Assembly (NCBI RefSeq): GCF_001556045.1
Contig: NZ_LSIC01000012.1
Location: forward strand, 62,001-126,000
Source of the DNA: Bradyrhizobium sp. CCH5-F6
Lineage (GTDB): Bacteria > Pseudomonadota > Alphaproteobacteria > Rhizobiales > Xanthobacteraceae
Length of the DNA: 64,000 bases
Direction: 5' to 3'
Within the stretch, counting starts at the first letter, position 1. Each line of letters opens with the position of its first letter. The notes beneath the pieces are model-generated. The model searched no databases and had not been told where the DNA came from. It saw only the letters and a program-made list of their open reading frames with translations. Position numbers and translations under genes: made by a program. Positions 34,662 through 42,704 of the stretch are shown piece after piece.

Positions 34662-34859
34662 CTAGCGCGAATGCCTCCGCCTCATGAAGGCCTCGATCTC
34701 GTCTCGGGCTCGCTTTAGCTCGTCGCGCAATTGCTCGCGCTTGCGGAGGAGATCGTCGCGCTCAGCAACCAGCGTGGCGGGAGCGGCGATGTCGCGACCG
34801 CAGGACGAGCAAGCCAGCGCATCCTCAGCAGTGCCGGACCGGCAATAGGGGCACGTCAC
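34662..34859 (-). CDS. 65-aa zinc-ribbon/coiled-coil protein
   Basis: A 65-aa protein. The zinc ribbon (TCPYCRSGTAEDALACSSCG) is at residues 2-21, and a highly charged coiled coil (about residues 30-58) follows, ending RRRHSR. The GTG start at 34859 overlaps the previous stop (GTGA), and the stop is 2 bp before the next ATG, so it is a tightly coupled cistron. The length and ribbon order match the N-terminal part of the downstream 255-aa protein, so the two may interact. No known function. Confidence 0.7.
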   Translation of the reverse strand: MTCPYCRSGTAEDALACSSCGRDIAAPATLVAERDDLLRKREQLRDELKRARDEIEAFMRRRHSR

Positions 34860-35299
34860 TTGGGGGCGACCTTCAGGGTAAAGACGGTCGTGCCCAACCG
34901 GCCGTCGCTGTCCTTGATATCGACGCGCACGGTGTATTCGCCCGGCGGCAGCTCGGCATCCTGCATGTTGATGCCGTCGGCCTTCACGAAGGGCTTGACC
35001 CGAGGGGTCAGATCGACATTCGGCGTCCGGAGGAAGATCATCTTGACCGAGTCCGGATCGATCTTTGTGCCGCCGAACGATTCGAACTTCAGCAACAGCC
35101 TCATCGGCGAGCTGACGGACTCGCCGGGCGAGACGAACTCGACCTTGGGTCCGCGCAGGATGCCGCGCCGGTCCGCAGCGACCGCTCCCTTCGGAGGTGG
35201 AAGCTTCGCTTCCTCTTCCGTGATCAACTGCGTGGCGCGCGACGGTTCCGAACACAACAAACCCGCAGCCGCGAGGCCCAGCAAGATAGTTCGCTTCAT
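34856..35299 (-). CDS. small secreted protein, Ig-like fold likely, CHAT operon
   Basis: A 147-aa protein with a signal peptide (MKRTILLGLAAAGLLC... to SRA). The Cys16 in GLLCSEP might make it a lipoprotein. The rest reads as a beta-rich domain (GPKVEFVSPGESVSSPMRL, then PPGEYTVRVDIKDSDGR), like an immunoglobulin-type or DUF-like periplasmic module. GCAGGGAAA precedes the ATG. It lies 25 bp after the CHAT gene and overlaps the zinc-ribbon gene. No known family recognised. Confidence 0.7.
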   Translation of the reverse strand: MKRTILLGLAAAGLLCSEPSRATQLITEEEAKLPPPKGAVAADRRGILRGPKVEFVSPGESVSSPMRLLLKFESFGGTKIDPDSVKMIFLRTPNVDLTPRVKPFVKADGINMQDAELPPGEYTVRVDIKDSDGRLGTTVFTLKVAPK

Positions 35300-35324
35300 T
35301 TTCCCTGCCCCCCTTCCTTGTTCA

Positions 35325-38300
35325 TCAACGCAAGCCGCCATCGCCGATGATGGTGTAAGGCGCCCAGAACAGCGGATGCGCGTAGGCGAACTCGGTTTTG
35401 CCTTCGCTGTTGAGGTAGCCGTGCCCATCGACGAGGGCCATCGCCGCCTGGCGCAGCGCTTCACTGCGCGACAGCTTGGGATCGTCGGCCTGCCGCTTGA
35501 AGAGGTCCGTCACCAGTTCCCGGGCCGATTGCGAATGCACCGACCAGTTGGTCACCAGCAGCGCGCGCGTTCCGGCGTAGAAGAACGCGCGACCGAGCCC
35601 GGATGCCGCCTCAGCGCCGGCTCCGGCGCCCGCGCCGGTGTTGCAGGCCGACAGGATGACCCAGTCCGCATCGAGCTTCAGGCCGAGGATCTCCTCCATC
35701 GTCAGGAGGCCATCGCCACCCTGCCCCGTCACTGCCGGCGAGGACAAAGCGAGTGCCGGCTGCGTCAGCCCATTCAGTTCGCCCGGCACCAAACCGTGGG
35801 TCGCAAAGGCCAGGATCCTGAAGCCGGAGAGATTCATGGTCTTCACGGCGCTCTCGGTGGCGTCCTTGCCGAGGAACAGCACCTTCGAGGGATCGGCCTG
35901 CAGCGCCAACGCGATCGACTTCAACTCATCCGCGGTATCGGGAAGCCGGGGCAGCAGACCGAGCTCGGCACTGTCCACGCCTTCGAGCTTGGGACTGTTG
36001 CGCCGCTTCAGCGGCCCGCCGCGCGTGACATTGCCGCCGGCATCGGCGACCTGCACCTTCTCCCCGGCGCCATCAGCCTCGGCCTGTTGATCCCTGTTGA
36101 AATAGGGATCGCCGAAGGCAACGAGGTCGCCGCGGCCGGGCTTGCCCGGCGGCAATTGCCGCAGCGTGCGCAGCGCTGCCGCGGACGGCACCGTCGACAC
36201 GGCATGGGTCCGCGCCAGCCACGGCACATTGCGATAGCCAGCGAACAGCGGGTCCTCGTCGGCGGCCACCTCGACCTTCGCGGTCGGCAACAGGGACAGG
36301 GGCAATAGCCCGAGCGCGCCATTGGTGACGACAATCAGGTTCTTGGCCGGCTTCCACCCGCTCTCGACGGGCTTGAGCAGGAGCTCGTAGAGCTCGTGGC
36401 CGAGCGCGAGGTCGAACGGCGGAATATCCGAGATCATCGCCGCCTGCGGCTCGAGCGCTTCGCGCAGCTTGCGGATCTTGCTCTCGATGTCGCCGATCCT
36501 GGCCGGCACGGCGGCGAACGCCACCGGCCCCGATTTCGGCACAGCCCAGACGAAGCTGGCGTTCTGGCCGAAATAGAACGACAGCATGGCCTCGTCGTCG
36601 GCCAGCGTGGCGCGGATCTCGGCGACGCTCGGCGGCTTGGGCGAAACGAGATCGGCGTAGATCGGGAATTTCTGCTTGATCTCCTGTCGCGCCTTGTCGC
36701 GTTGACTGCGCAGGGCCGCGATCGAGGCCTGGATTTGTGCAACGCCCTTCTCGTCGCGCTCCGCCGCAGGGAGCGCGAGCACGTTGTTGAGCGTGCCGAG
36801 CTGGGCGTTGACCTGCTTGGTCATGTCCTGCTCCTTGCGCACGAGCTCGGCAAGCGCGGGATCCTTTGCCGCAGCACGCGCGCTCGAGGCGGCGAGCGCC
36901 TGCTGCACCGAACGGCCGCGGATGGCGTCGGCGAGACTGAACGTCTCTTGGCCGACATCCTTGTTGGTCCCTTCGGCCCTGGCCAGCAGCACCAGATAGC
37001 TCTCGACGATGGCCTGCAGCCGCTGGCTGCGCGCAGCGACCACGGTCGTGTTCTCGTCGTCGGCATTCTCGTTGGCGCCCGCCATCATGACCGGGATGGC
37101 GGCCTTGTATTCGCGGATCGCCTCGGCGTCGCGTCCGGCGCGCATCAGGCCCATCGCCAGGGTGCCGCGCGCCGATGCGGCGTCGAAATGATTCTCGCCG
37201 ACCCGCGCGATCTGCTTCTTCACGAGTTGCTCGGCGGCGGCGATGCCGGCGTCCAATTGACCGGAACCGTAGAGCGACAGGATGCGGGACGGATTGAGCT
37301 CGAACACCTGGCGGCGCTGCGGATCCCAGCCGGCAACGGCCTTGTCGATCCGCGCGAACATCGCGCCGGCTTCAGCGTTCTGACGGCGAAGTGTGAGGAT
37401 GCCGGCGAGCTGCGACAGCAATTGCACCGTTGCCTGCGAGTCCTCCGGCACGCCCACCTTGTTGTTGATTTCGAGGGCGACGCGTCCGAGCTTCTCGGCC
37501 TCTTCGTAACGGCCCTGGTCGACAAGGATGCCCGCAAGCCCCATCACGAAGCGCGGCGTGACGGAATTGTACTTGCCGGTATCTTTCAGGCGCGACAGCA
37601 GCGCACGACGCGCGTCCACCTCAGCCTCGGCGAGCCGGCCCTGCTTCGCCTTCATGCGCGCCTGGTTCAGGATGATGCCGTCGATTGCCTGCAACAGGAT
37701 GGTTTCGGCGGGCGGATTGTCACCTTCCAGGATCGCCTTCGTGCTTGCGCGCTTGCGCAGTTCGGCGTTGCGATAGGCAGCTTCCGCGTCGGCAAACTGT
37801 CCTCGCGCCTCGAAGATCAACGCACGCCCGAGTTCCAGCTCGCCTTCCCAGCTCTGGCCGAACTTGGCATAGGCCGCTCGCCAGTTGGGATGGCCGCTGG
37901 TGCGGGCCTCCTGGATCGCAGTCTGGCTGCGGCGCAGATAGCCCTCGGCCTGCGCGACGTCGCCCATCTGGATGAGAACGCTGGCGATGCCGCGGTTGGT
38001 GTTGAACTGCAATCCCTTGGCGCCGGGCATGCTGGCGGATTCGCGCAGCAGCCTCTGCATGATCTCGAGCGAGCGCTTCGGATCACCCGCGAGCGCGTGC
38101 TGCAGGGATTGGAGTTGCAGGATACGACCCAGCAGGTTCGGATTAACGGCGCCGCGCCCGACCTCTGCGGCCTTGTCGGCGTCCGCCATCGCTTCGGCGA
38201 GCCGGCCAAGCTGGGCGCGCGCGTTGGCGCGGTCGAAATAGAGCTGGGCGAGATCCCCGCGGGACTCCTTCCCGGTCGGAACGGCGTCGGCATCCGACTT

Positions 38301-38741
38301 GAGCTCCGCGATCATTTTCTCGTCGGGCTTGTCGCCGTCGAGAACCGCCGTGATGTCAGCGATGCTGCGGGGCGGAGCGACGAAGTCCTTTGGAAGGGCG
38401 GTCCCGGCGTCGAGCTTGTGCGCCGTTTCCTTGGGAATCTCGACAGCCACATTTGCGCGGCCGTTGGCTGCGTTCATCGCCGCCATCACGCAGGCCCTGA
38501 CCTGGGGCGATGCCTTGGCACGGCAGGCTTCGAGATTGGCGCCACCGGCGGGCCCACCGCCGGCGCGCATGCAGCCCTGCACGATCGGCTTGCCGACCGT
38601 CATCCGGCAATTCTCGATCGCCGCCTCCTTGGTCAGTGCGGCGGCAGGGCCGGCAGATCCGAGAACGACGGCAAGTACCAGCAGGGTGCGCGGGGCAACG
38701 TCCAGACGGCTTGTGAGGGGACGCGGGGCGTCGAAGCTCAT
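35325..38741 (-). CDS. exported TPR-CHAT domain protein (putative protease)
   Basis: A 1138-aa protein. The ATG at 38741 starts a signal-like segment (residues 15-38). There is a Cys-containing N-terminal module (ENCRMTVG, QGCMRAGG, EACRAK, RACVMA), a long TPR-type helical array (about 150-600), and a C-terminal CHAT domain (about 780-1135) of the caspase-like clan. The dyad is present: His982 in FATHGLVPGEL and Cys1033 in VILSACNTGAG. CHAT proteins are caspase-like proteases, some used in phage defence or programmed death, others in signalling. Export to the periplasm, by its signal segment, is unusual. First in a four-gene operon. Confidence 0.88.
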   Translation of the reverse strand: MSFDAPRPLTSRLDVAPRTLLVLAVVLGSAGPAAALTKEAAIENCRMTVGKPIVQGCMRAGGGPAGGANLEACRAKASPQVRACVMAAMNAANGRANVAVEIPKETAHKLDAGTALPKDFVAPPRSIADITAVLDGDKPDEKMIAELKSDADAVPTGKESRGDLAQLYFDRANARAQLGRLAEAMADADKAAEVGRGAVNPNLLGRILQLQSLQHALAGDPKRSLEIMQRLLRESASMPGAKGLQFNTNRGIASVLIQMGDVAQAEGYLRRSQTAIQEARTSGHPNWRAAYAKFGQSWEGELELGRALIFEARGQFADAEAAYRNAELRKRASTKAILEGDNPPAETILLQAIDGIILNQARMKAKQGRLAEAEVDARRALLSRLKDTGKYNSVTPRFVMGLAGILVDQGRYEEAEKLGRVALEINNKVGVPEDSQATVQLLSQLAGILTLRRQNAEAGAMFARIDKAVAGWDPQRRQVFELNPSRILSLYGSGQLDAGIAAAEQLVKKQIARVGENHFDAASARGTLAMGLMRAGRDAEAIREYKAAIPVMMAGANENADDENTTVVAARSQRLQAIVESYLVLLARAEGTNKDVGQETFSLADAIRGRSVQQALAASSARAAAKDPALAELVRKEQDMTKQVNAQLGTLNNVLALPAAERDEKGVAQIQASIAALRSQRDKARQEIKQKFPIYADLVSPKPPSVAEIRATLADDEAMLSFYFGQNASFVWAVPKSGPVAFAAVPARIGDIESKIRKLREALEPQAAMISDIPPFDLALGHELYELLLKPVESGWKPAKNLIVVTNGALGLLPLSLLPTAKVEVAADEDPLFAGYRNVPWLARTHAVSTVPSAAALRTLRQLPPGKPGRGDLVAFGDPYFNRDQQAEADGAGEKVQVADAGGNVTRGGPLKRRNSPKLEGVDSAELGLLPRLPDTADELKSIALALQADPSKVLFLGKDATESAVKTMNLSGFRILAFATHGLVPGELNGLTQPALALSSPAVTGQGGDGLLTMEEILGLKLDADWVILSACNTGAGAGAGAEAASGLGRAFFYAGTRALLVTNWSVHSQSARELVTDLFKRQADDPKLSRSEALRQAAMALVDGHGYLNSEGKTEFAYAHPLFWAPYTIIGDGGLR

Positions 38742-38967
38742 CTCAAAGGACCTTTGGGCAAATGGACTTGAAGGAAAACAAAATAATCCTAGCCATCCGG
38801 CCCGGAAGGACAAGCGCAATCAGGGTTCCCAAACGATGTCTGGGCTGGATGAAGGCTTTGATGCAGCGCGGCGCGGCCAGGCAGAGCCACGAAAGCGCGG
38901 GATTCGGATCCCAATGCGCCGATCGATACGGACGGTCCGCGCTCGCCAGAAGCCGCCCTTGCGCGTC

Positions 38968-39729
38968 TCAGCCTTTGGAGACGACCGCCCGCCCATAGGG
39001 CGGCTGCGCTGCGACCGGCGGGTTGGCAGTCTGGGCGGCGAGCTCGCCGATCAGGCGATCGGCGTCGGCAGCCATGCCGTCGGGAGCCTGGATCACCAGG
39101 CGCTCCAGCGCCCAGCGATAGGACGAGACGCGCTGCTCCAGGCATTGCTGCACCCACTGCACGATCAGCGAGTTCTCCTGCATGCGCGCGACCGCGTCCT
39201 CCCTCTCCCTCGGCGAGAGCGCGGAGACTCGCGCCATGCTGGCATCGCGCTTCCTGTCGAGATCGATGACGCGGATCGCGCTGGCGAAGAACGGCTCGAA
39301 GCGGGTGATGTCGTTGCGGACATCCTCGATCAGCTGAGCATAACGCGAGGAATGCGAGCGATGCGGCTCGTCGATCAGCGTGCGTCCGTACATGGTGCGG
39401 TCGAACACGATCTTCTGCCGCCAGGGCGACGGCAGCGCCTTGTAGTCTCCGAACACGCTCTTCCATGCCGGGCGCGACAGCGGCGGCTCGATCATGGGAT
39501 AGGCGAGGTCGCGAAGCTGACGCTCCTCGTCGGTGAGCTGGAATTGCGAGGGCTTCAGGCCGACGCTGGAGGTGACCTCCGCGCCCAGCCAGCGATGCAT
39601 GTCGTCGCTGCGCATGTCGGCGCGGGTGCGGCCGAAATCGCCGCCACTGCAAGCGCCCAGCATCGCGCCGAGCAGCGCGAGCAGGACGGCCGATACGAAA
39701 GGCCGGATATGGCGGATGGGATCCGGCAT
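38968..39729 (-). CDS. hypothetical lipoprotein
   Basis: A 253-aa protein with a type II signal peptide: hydrophobic stretch then LGACSGG, so Cys27 would be lipidated. The rest is mostly helical and charged (LTDEERQLRDLAYPMIEPPL, TMYGRTLIDEPHRSHSSRY, SPREREDAVARMQENSLIVQ). No recognised domain. The proline-rich tail ends VVSKG. It sits 16 bp from a 62-aa gene and 226 bp from the CHAT gene, all on the same strand. Probably an envelope protein conserved in Bradyrhizobium; function unknown. Confidence 0.75.
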   Translation of the reverse strand: MPDPIRHIRPFVSAVLLALLGAMLGACSGGDFGRTRADMRSDDMHRWLGAEVTSSVGLKPSQFQLTDEERQLRDLAYPMIEPPLSRPAWKSVFGDYKALPSPWRQKIVFDRTMYGRTLIDEPHRSHSSRYAQLIEDVRNDITRFEPFFASAIRVIDLDRKRDASMARVSALSPREREDAVARMQENSLIVQWVQQCLEQRVSSYRWALERLVIQAPDGMAADADRLIGELAAQTANPPVAAQPPYGRAVVSKG

Positions 39730-39745
39730 TGCGAAAAAGCCGGAC

Positions 39746-39934
39746 CTAACGACGGCGACGACGGCGCCCCGGCGCTGTGCCCTGCTCCGGCCCGCGATCG
39801 CCGCTGGTTTCGTCGCTCTCGCGCTCGATGCGGATCACCGGGAGGATCAGAACCGTCCCCATGTCCGCGTGCGGCGAGACGTCCCCCGACGAGCCTACCC
39901 GGCGACCGGCCGGAAATTCGATGATGGTCCCCAT
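39746..39934 (-). CDS. small hypothetical protein (62 aa)
   Basis: A 62-aa protein with the start MGTIIEFPAGRRVGSS and a basic tail (GRRRRRR). The sequence repeats a motif (ADMGT at the boundary, then DMGTVLILPVIRIE). The frame is open to 40087, but the ATG at 39934 has GAGCTGAC upstream and begins the internal repeat. Short MGT-EFP proteins occur in Bradyrhizobium without known role. It is divergent from the DUF2336 gene, and the CtrA sites between them could serve both. Confidence 0.55.
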   Translation of the reverse strand: MGTIIEFPAGRRVGSSGDVSPHADMGTVLILPVIRIERESDETSGDRGPEQGTAPGRRRRRR

Positions 39935-40010
39935 GTCAGCTCTCTCGATTGCCGCGCGACCGAACGCGCCCCAGCAACATGGGTTCATTAAGATCAGTTC
40001 ATGGTTAACG

Positions 40011-40018
40011 GGGTGTAA
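40011..40018 (-). promoter_or_regulatory. CtrA-type half site TTAACCAT
   Basis: The minus strand reads TTAACCAT, the second class of CtrA recognition motif. It lies 77 bp upstream of the 62-aa gene's start, and TTAA at 39989 is 14 bp beyond it. Weak alone; supported by the perfect site 101 bp away. Confidence 0.4.
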
Positions 40019-40118
40019 ACGCGGCTTTCGGACCGTAACCGCACGGGTCGGGGCGCGGCGTCCCGTTGCGGCACGAGAAACGTTCAAAACAAGCCTCCCG
40101 TTTCACGCCTCGTTTTCC

Positions 40119-40133
40119 TTAACGAGCCTTTAA
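40119..40133 (+). promoter_or_regulatory. perfect CtrA full site TTAA-N7-TTAA
   Basis: TTAA at 40119-40122 and TTAA at 40130-40133 are separated by exactly 7 bp, the consensus for the alphaproteobacterial cell-cycle regulator CtrA. It ends 53 bp before the DUF2336 start codon, a promoter-proximal position. Short AT motifs occur by chance, but TTAA is rare in this GC-rich sequence. Confidence 0.6.
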
Positions 40134-40185
40134 AGGAGCCTGCGATAGGCTCACGGCGAGTCTCTTTTCCAGGTCGCGTATCTCA

Positions 40186-41160
40186 ATGACCAAGTCGCTG
40201 TTCCCCGGATTCGACGGGTTGATGTCCCTCTCCCGTCGCGAAGGCGTCGATGTCCGTCCGACGCTGCTGCGCGTGCTGACCGACCTGTATGTCCAGACGA
40301 GCACCCATAGCGAGGACGAGCAGCGACAATTCATCGAGCTCGCCACGCGGCTGATCGACCAGGTCGACGATGCGACGCGCGCGGCAGTCAAGGCGCGGCT
40401 CGCGATCTATCCGAAGACGCCCGTACCGGTCCTGCAGAAGCTCGGGCTGGTCGCGACACAGGAAGGCCGCAGGGTTCCATTGGCGCGGGAGATTCCTGTT
40501 CCGCCACCCGCGCCCGCCCCGGTGCGCGCGCCGACCGAAGCCGAGCAGCGCATGGCCGCCAACCTGGCGATGCAGCCGAAGGAAGCGGCCGAGATCCACG
40601 ACATGTTCTTCCGCGCCGGCGCCTCCGAGCGCGCGCTGATCCTGCACAATCTGGCGCAGACGCCGCTGAAGGCCGCGCCGCGGATTCCGACCGTGCGGGC
40701 CAGGCGCGCGATCCAGATCCTGGAGATGGCCGCGATCGCGGGCGACATCGAGAACTTCACCTTCGAGCTCGGCGACAGCCTGATCTTGCCCTCGCGCGTC
40801 GCGGCCCAGATCGCCGACGATGCCGGCGGCGAGGCGCTCGCGGTCGCCGCCCGTGCGCTCGACATGCCGAGCCCGGTCTTCCAGCGCATCCTGTTGTTCT
40901 TCAAGCCGGAGATCGGCACCTCCGTCAACGCCGTGTACCGGCTGTCGCGGCTCTACGATCGCCTCAGCGATCGCTCGGCGCTGGTGATGCTGGCAGCCTG
41001 GCGCGGCTCGGCGCTGGCCGTCACCCGCGCCAAATATCAGTCCTCGTTGCATGACGGCGAGCGCCAGCGCGCGCGTGCCGGCGCAAGCCAGACACGGCCG
41101 GGTGCGCAGCCGGGCACTGCACCTGCGGTGCGGAAAGGCACTGGTTCGTCGGATCGCTGA
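40186..41160 (+). CDS. DUF2336 domain protein
   Basis: A 324-aa all-helical soluble protein of the DUF2336 family (PF10098), found mainly in alphaproteobacteria. Visible segments are LTDLYVQTSTHSEDEQRQFI, RLIDQVDDATRAAVKARL and SRVAAQIADDAGGEALAVA. The tail (about 290-324) is basic and Gly/Pro rich, probably disordered. It is preceded by a CtrA box, so a cell-cycle or motility link is possible. No enzymatic residue is known. Confidence 0.85.
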   Translation: MTKSLFPGFDGLMSLSRREGVDVRPTLLRVLTDLYVQTSTHSEDEQRQFIELATRLIDQVDDATRAAVKARLAIYPKTPVPVLQKLGLVATQEGRRVPLAREIPVPPPAPAPVRAPTEAEQRMAANLAMQPKEAAEIHDMFFRAGASERALILHNLAQTPLKAAPRIPTVRARRAIQILEMAAIAGDIENFTFELGDSLILPSRVAAQIADDAGGEALAVAARALDMPSPVFQRILLFFKPEIGTSVNAVYRLSRLYDRLSDRSALVMLAAWRGSALAVTRAKYQSSLHDGERQRARAGASQTRPGAQPGTAPAVRKGTGSSDR

Positions 41161-41167
41161 CGGCTCT

Positions 41168-41224
41168 CGTGCCCCGGACGCAGCGCAGCGCCTCTTCGCT
41201 GTGCGCTGCAGAGCCGGGACACGA
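41168..41224. repeat. palindromic intergenic repeat (REP-like)
   Basis: A 57-bp imperfect palindrome. CCCCGG, then GCAGCGCAGCG, then a CCTCTT loop, then CGCTGTGCGCTGC, then CCGGG, lying between the convergent DUF2336 and DUF1491 genes. Bradyrhizobium genomes carry many such elements near stop codons; it may also end transcription from both sides. Confidence 0.6.
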
Positions 41225-41235
41225 CTGTGCAGAAG

Positions 41236-41580
41236 TCAGGCCTTCGCCAGATCGAGAAAATGCCGGCCCGCGCGGTCCTCGGTCTCGACGATCCAGGCGT
41301 CAGGATCGAAGCGGATTTCCCTGGTCAGCCGTTCCTCGATGGCGTGCTCCGGCAGGGGCTGCGGCGCCACCGGCACAAAGAAACGATCGATCGGTCGACC
41401 GTCGTCATAGACGGTCTGCGGCGCCGGCGCATACAGCATCGCATGGCCGTCGAGCAGCGACACCTTGACGAACACCGCGCCGGCCTCCTCGGCGCCGCGG
41501 CGTCGCACCGCGCCGAACACGCCCTCGGTCTGGCAGCGACGCAAATAAGCCGCCACCCAAATGTTGGATTTCAAACGCAT
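41236..41580 (-). CDS. DUF1491 family protein
   Basis: A 114-aa protein that matches DUF1491 (MRLKSNIWVAAYLRRC, then GAVFVKVSLLDG, then RFDPDAWIVETEDRAG). These proteins are short and uncharacterised, and often sit near cell-cycle kinases in alphaproteobacteria. The ATG at 41580 is chosen by the family start; the frame runs further upstream. It is convergent with the DUF2336 gene and downstream of the small membrane protein gene on the same strand. Confidence 0.8.
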   Translation of the reverse strand: MRLKSNIWVAAYLRRCQTEGVFGAVRRRGAEEAGAVFVKVSLLDGHAMLYAPAPQTVYDDGRPIDRFFVPVAPQPLPEHAIEERLTREIRFDPDAWIVETEDRAGRHFLDLAKA

Positions 41581-41633
41581 GAATCCGACGATAGGCCAGC
41601 GCGAGCTCTCACGCCAGCCTCGGCTCGTGCGTC

Positions 41634-41846
41634 TCACGCCTTGCGCGTGCTGTCCCGACCACCGCGAATCTGGGTCGCGACGAAATATGACAGCGGCATC
41701 GCCAGCGCGAATCCCACTGCTACGGCGTAGGGAATGTTCTTGATGGCATCCGCCGCAAGGCTCGGCACCATCAGCACCACGATCAGACTGATTCCAGCCA
41801 ACGTGGTTCCCAACATGATCCAGACCAGAATCGAAACCTTGAACAT
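41634..41846 (-). CDS. small two-helix membrane protein (often misnamed CTP synthetase)
   Basis: A 70-aa protein with TM helices at about residues 5-26 and 38-58, ending RGGRDSTRKA. GAGAGAGG precedes the ATG at 41846. Similar short rhizobial membrane proteins are listed as CTP synthetase in databases, but nothing here supports that name: no glutaminase or nucleotide motif. Function unknown. Confidence 0.7.
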   Translation of the reverse strand: MFKVSILVWIMLGTTLAGISLIVVLMVPSLAADAIKNIPYAVAVGFALAMPLSYFVATQIRGGRDSTRKA

Positions 41847-42002
41847 GACGACCTCTCTCTTCCTCGATGAGGATGAACGATCATGTTCCCCGAAGCCGCC
41901 AGCCGTCATTGATCCCCAGCAAATCGCGCGCCCGCAGACGCCGACCTGATGTGCGGCGCGCGACATGCGGAGTTGATCGGCGTCAATGACAGGCGGTAAC
42001 GG

Positions 42003-42704
42003 CTATTCGACGGGATGGCCGATTGCGGCCGCGAGTTCGCGCAGCAGCCGGTCGGACACCTGGCCCGTGACCTGCATCTTGTGCTCGCGTTCGAATTTCT
42101 GGATCGCGGCCTGGGTCTCGCCGCTCATGGTGCCCGTGATCTTCAGATTGCCGTAGCCATATTCGGACAGCGCACGCTGCACGCCGGCGATGCGTCGCGC
42201 GGCCGGGCTCTGCACCGGAATCGGCGCCGGCGGACGCAGAGCCGAGGGCGGCGTCGAGGCCGTCGCCTTGACCAGACTGGTCATCGGATCGTTCGAGCGC
42301 GTCGAGGCGGTCGCCTCGACGGGCTTCTCGGGCGCCTTCTCGGCGGCACGCTCGGCAGGTTTGGGTTCAACGCGGAACTCCGTCGCGCGCGGCTCGAGCG
42401 GCGAGGTATCGGCACCGACGGGGCGCGGACGCGGCAACGGGTTCGACAGCGGCACCGCCGACGGCGCGGGAAGGTTGATCACCGTGCCGAACATCGGCGC
42501 GGGATGCCGGCCAGTCTGGAGGAACAGCGCATTGGCAACGATCGCACCGATCGCGGCAACGGCGACCAGGCCGGCCAGCGTATCCTTGGGGCTGTGCAAC
42601 AGCACGCGCAACACGATGTTGCGCTCGGTCTCGACATCGATGACCGCGGCCTTGGCGCCACGGCGGCGCGGAGCGGCTTCGTCCTTGGCAGGCTTCTTAG
42701 GCAC
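42003..42704 (-). CDS. peptidoglycan-binding domain protein with membrane anchor
   Basis: A 233-aa protein. A basic cytosolic N-terminus is followed by a TM helix (about residues 43-63), a Pro/Ala-rich linker, and a C-terminal PG_binding_1 domain (RRIAGVQRALSEYGYGNLKI, GTMSGETQAAIQKFEREHKM, then VSDRLLRELAAAIGHPVE). It sits in the periplasm and holds murein. It overlaps the end of the sensor kinase gene by 8 bp, so it is coupled; the pair may connect wall state to the kinase. Confidence 0.85.
   Translation of the reverse strand: MPKKPAKDEAAPRRRGAKAAVIDVETERNIVLRVLLHSPKDTLAGLVAVAAIGAIVANALFLQTGRHPAPMFGTVINLPAPSAVPLSNPLPRPRPVGADTSPLEPRATEFRVEPKPAERAAEKAPEKPVEATASTRSNDPMTSLVKATASTPPSALRPPAPIPVQSPAARRIAGVQRALSEYGYGNLKITGTMSGETQAAIQKFEREHKMQVTGQVSDRLLRELAAAIGHPVE

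Noticed and set aside
36396..38771. 791-codon open frame opposite the CHAT gene
   Set aside because: Antisense shadow; the CHAT and TPR signals are unmistakable on the minus strand.
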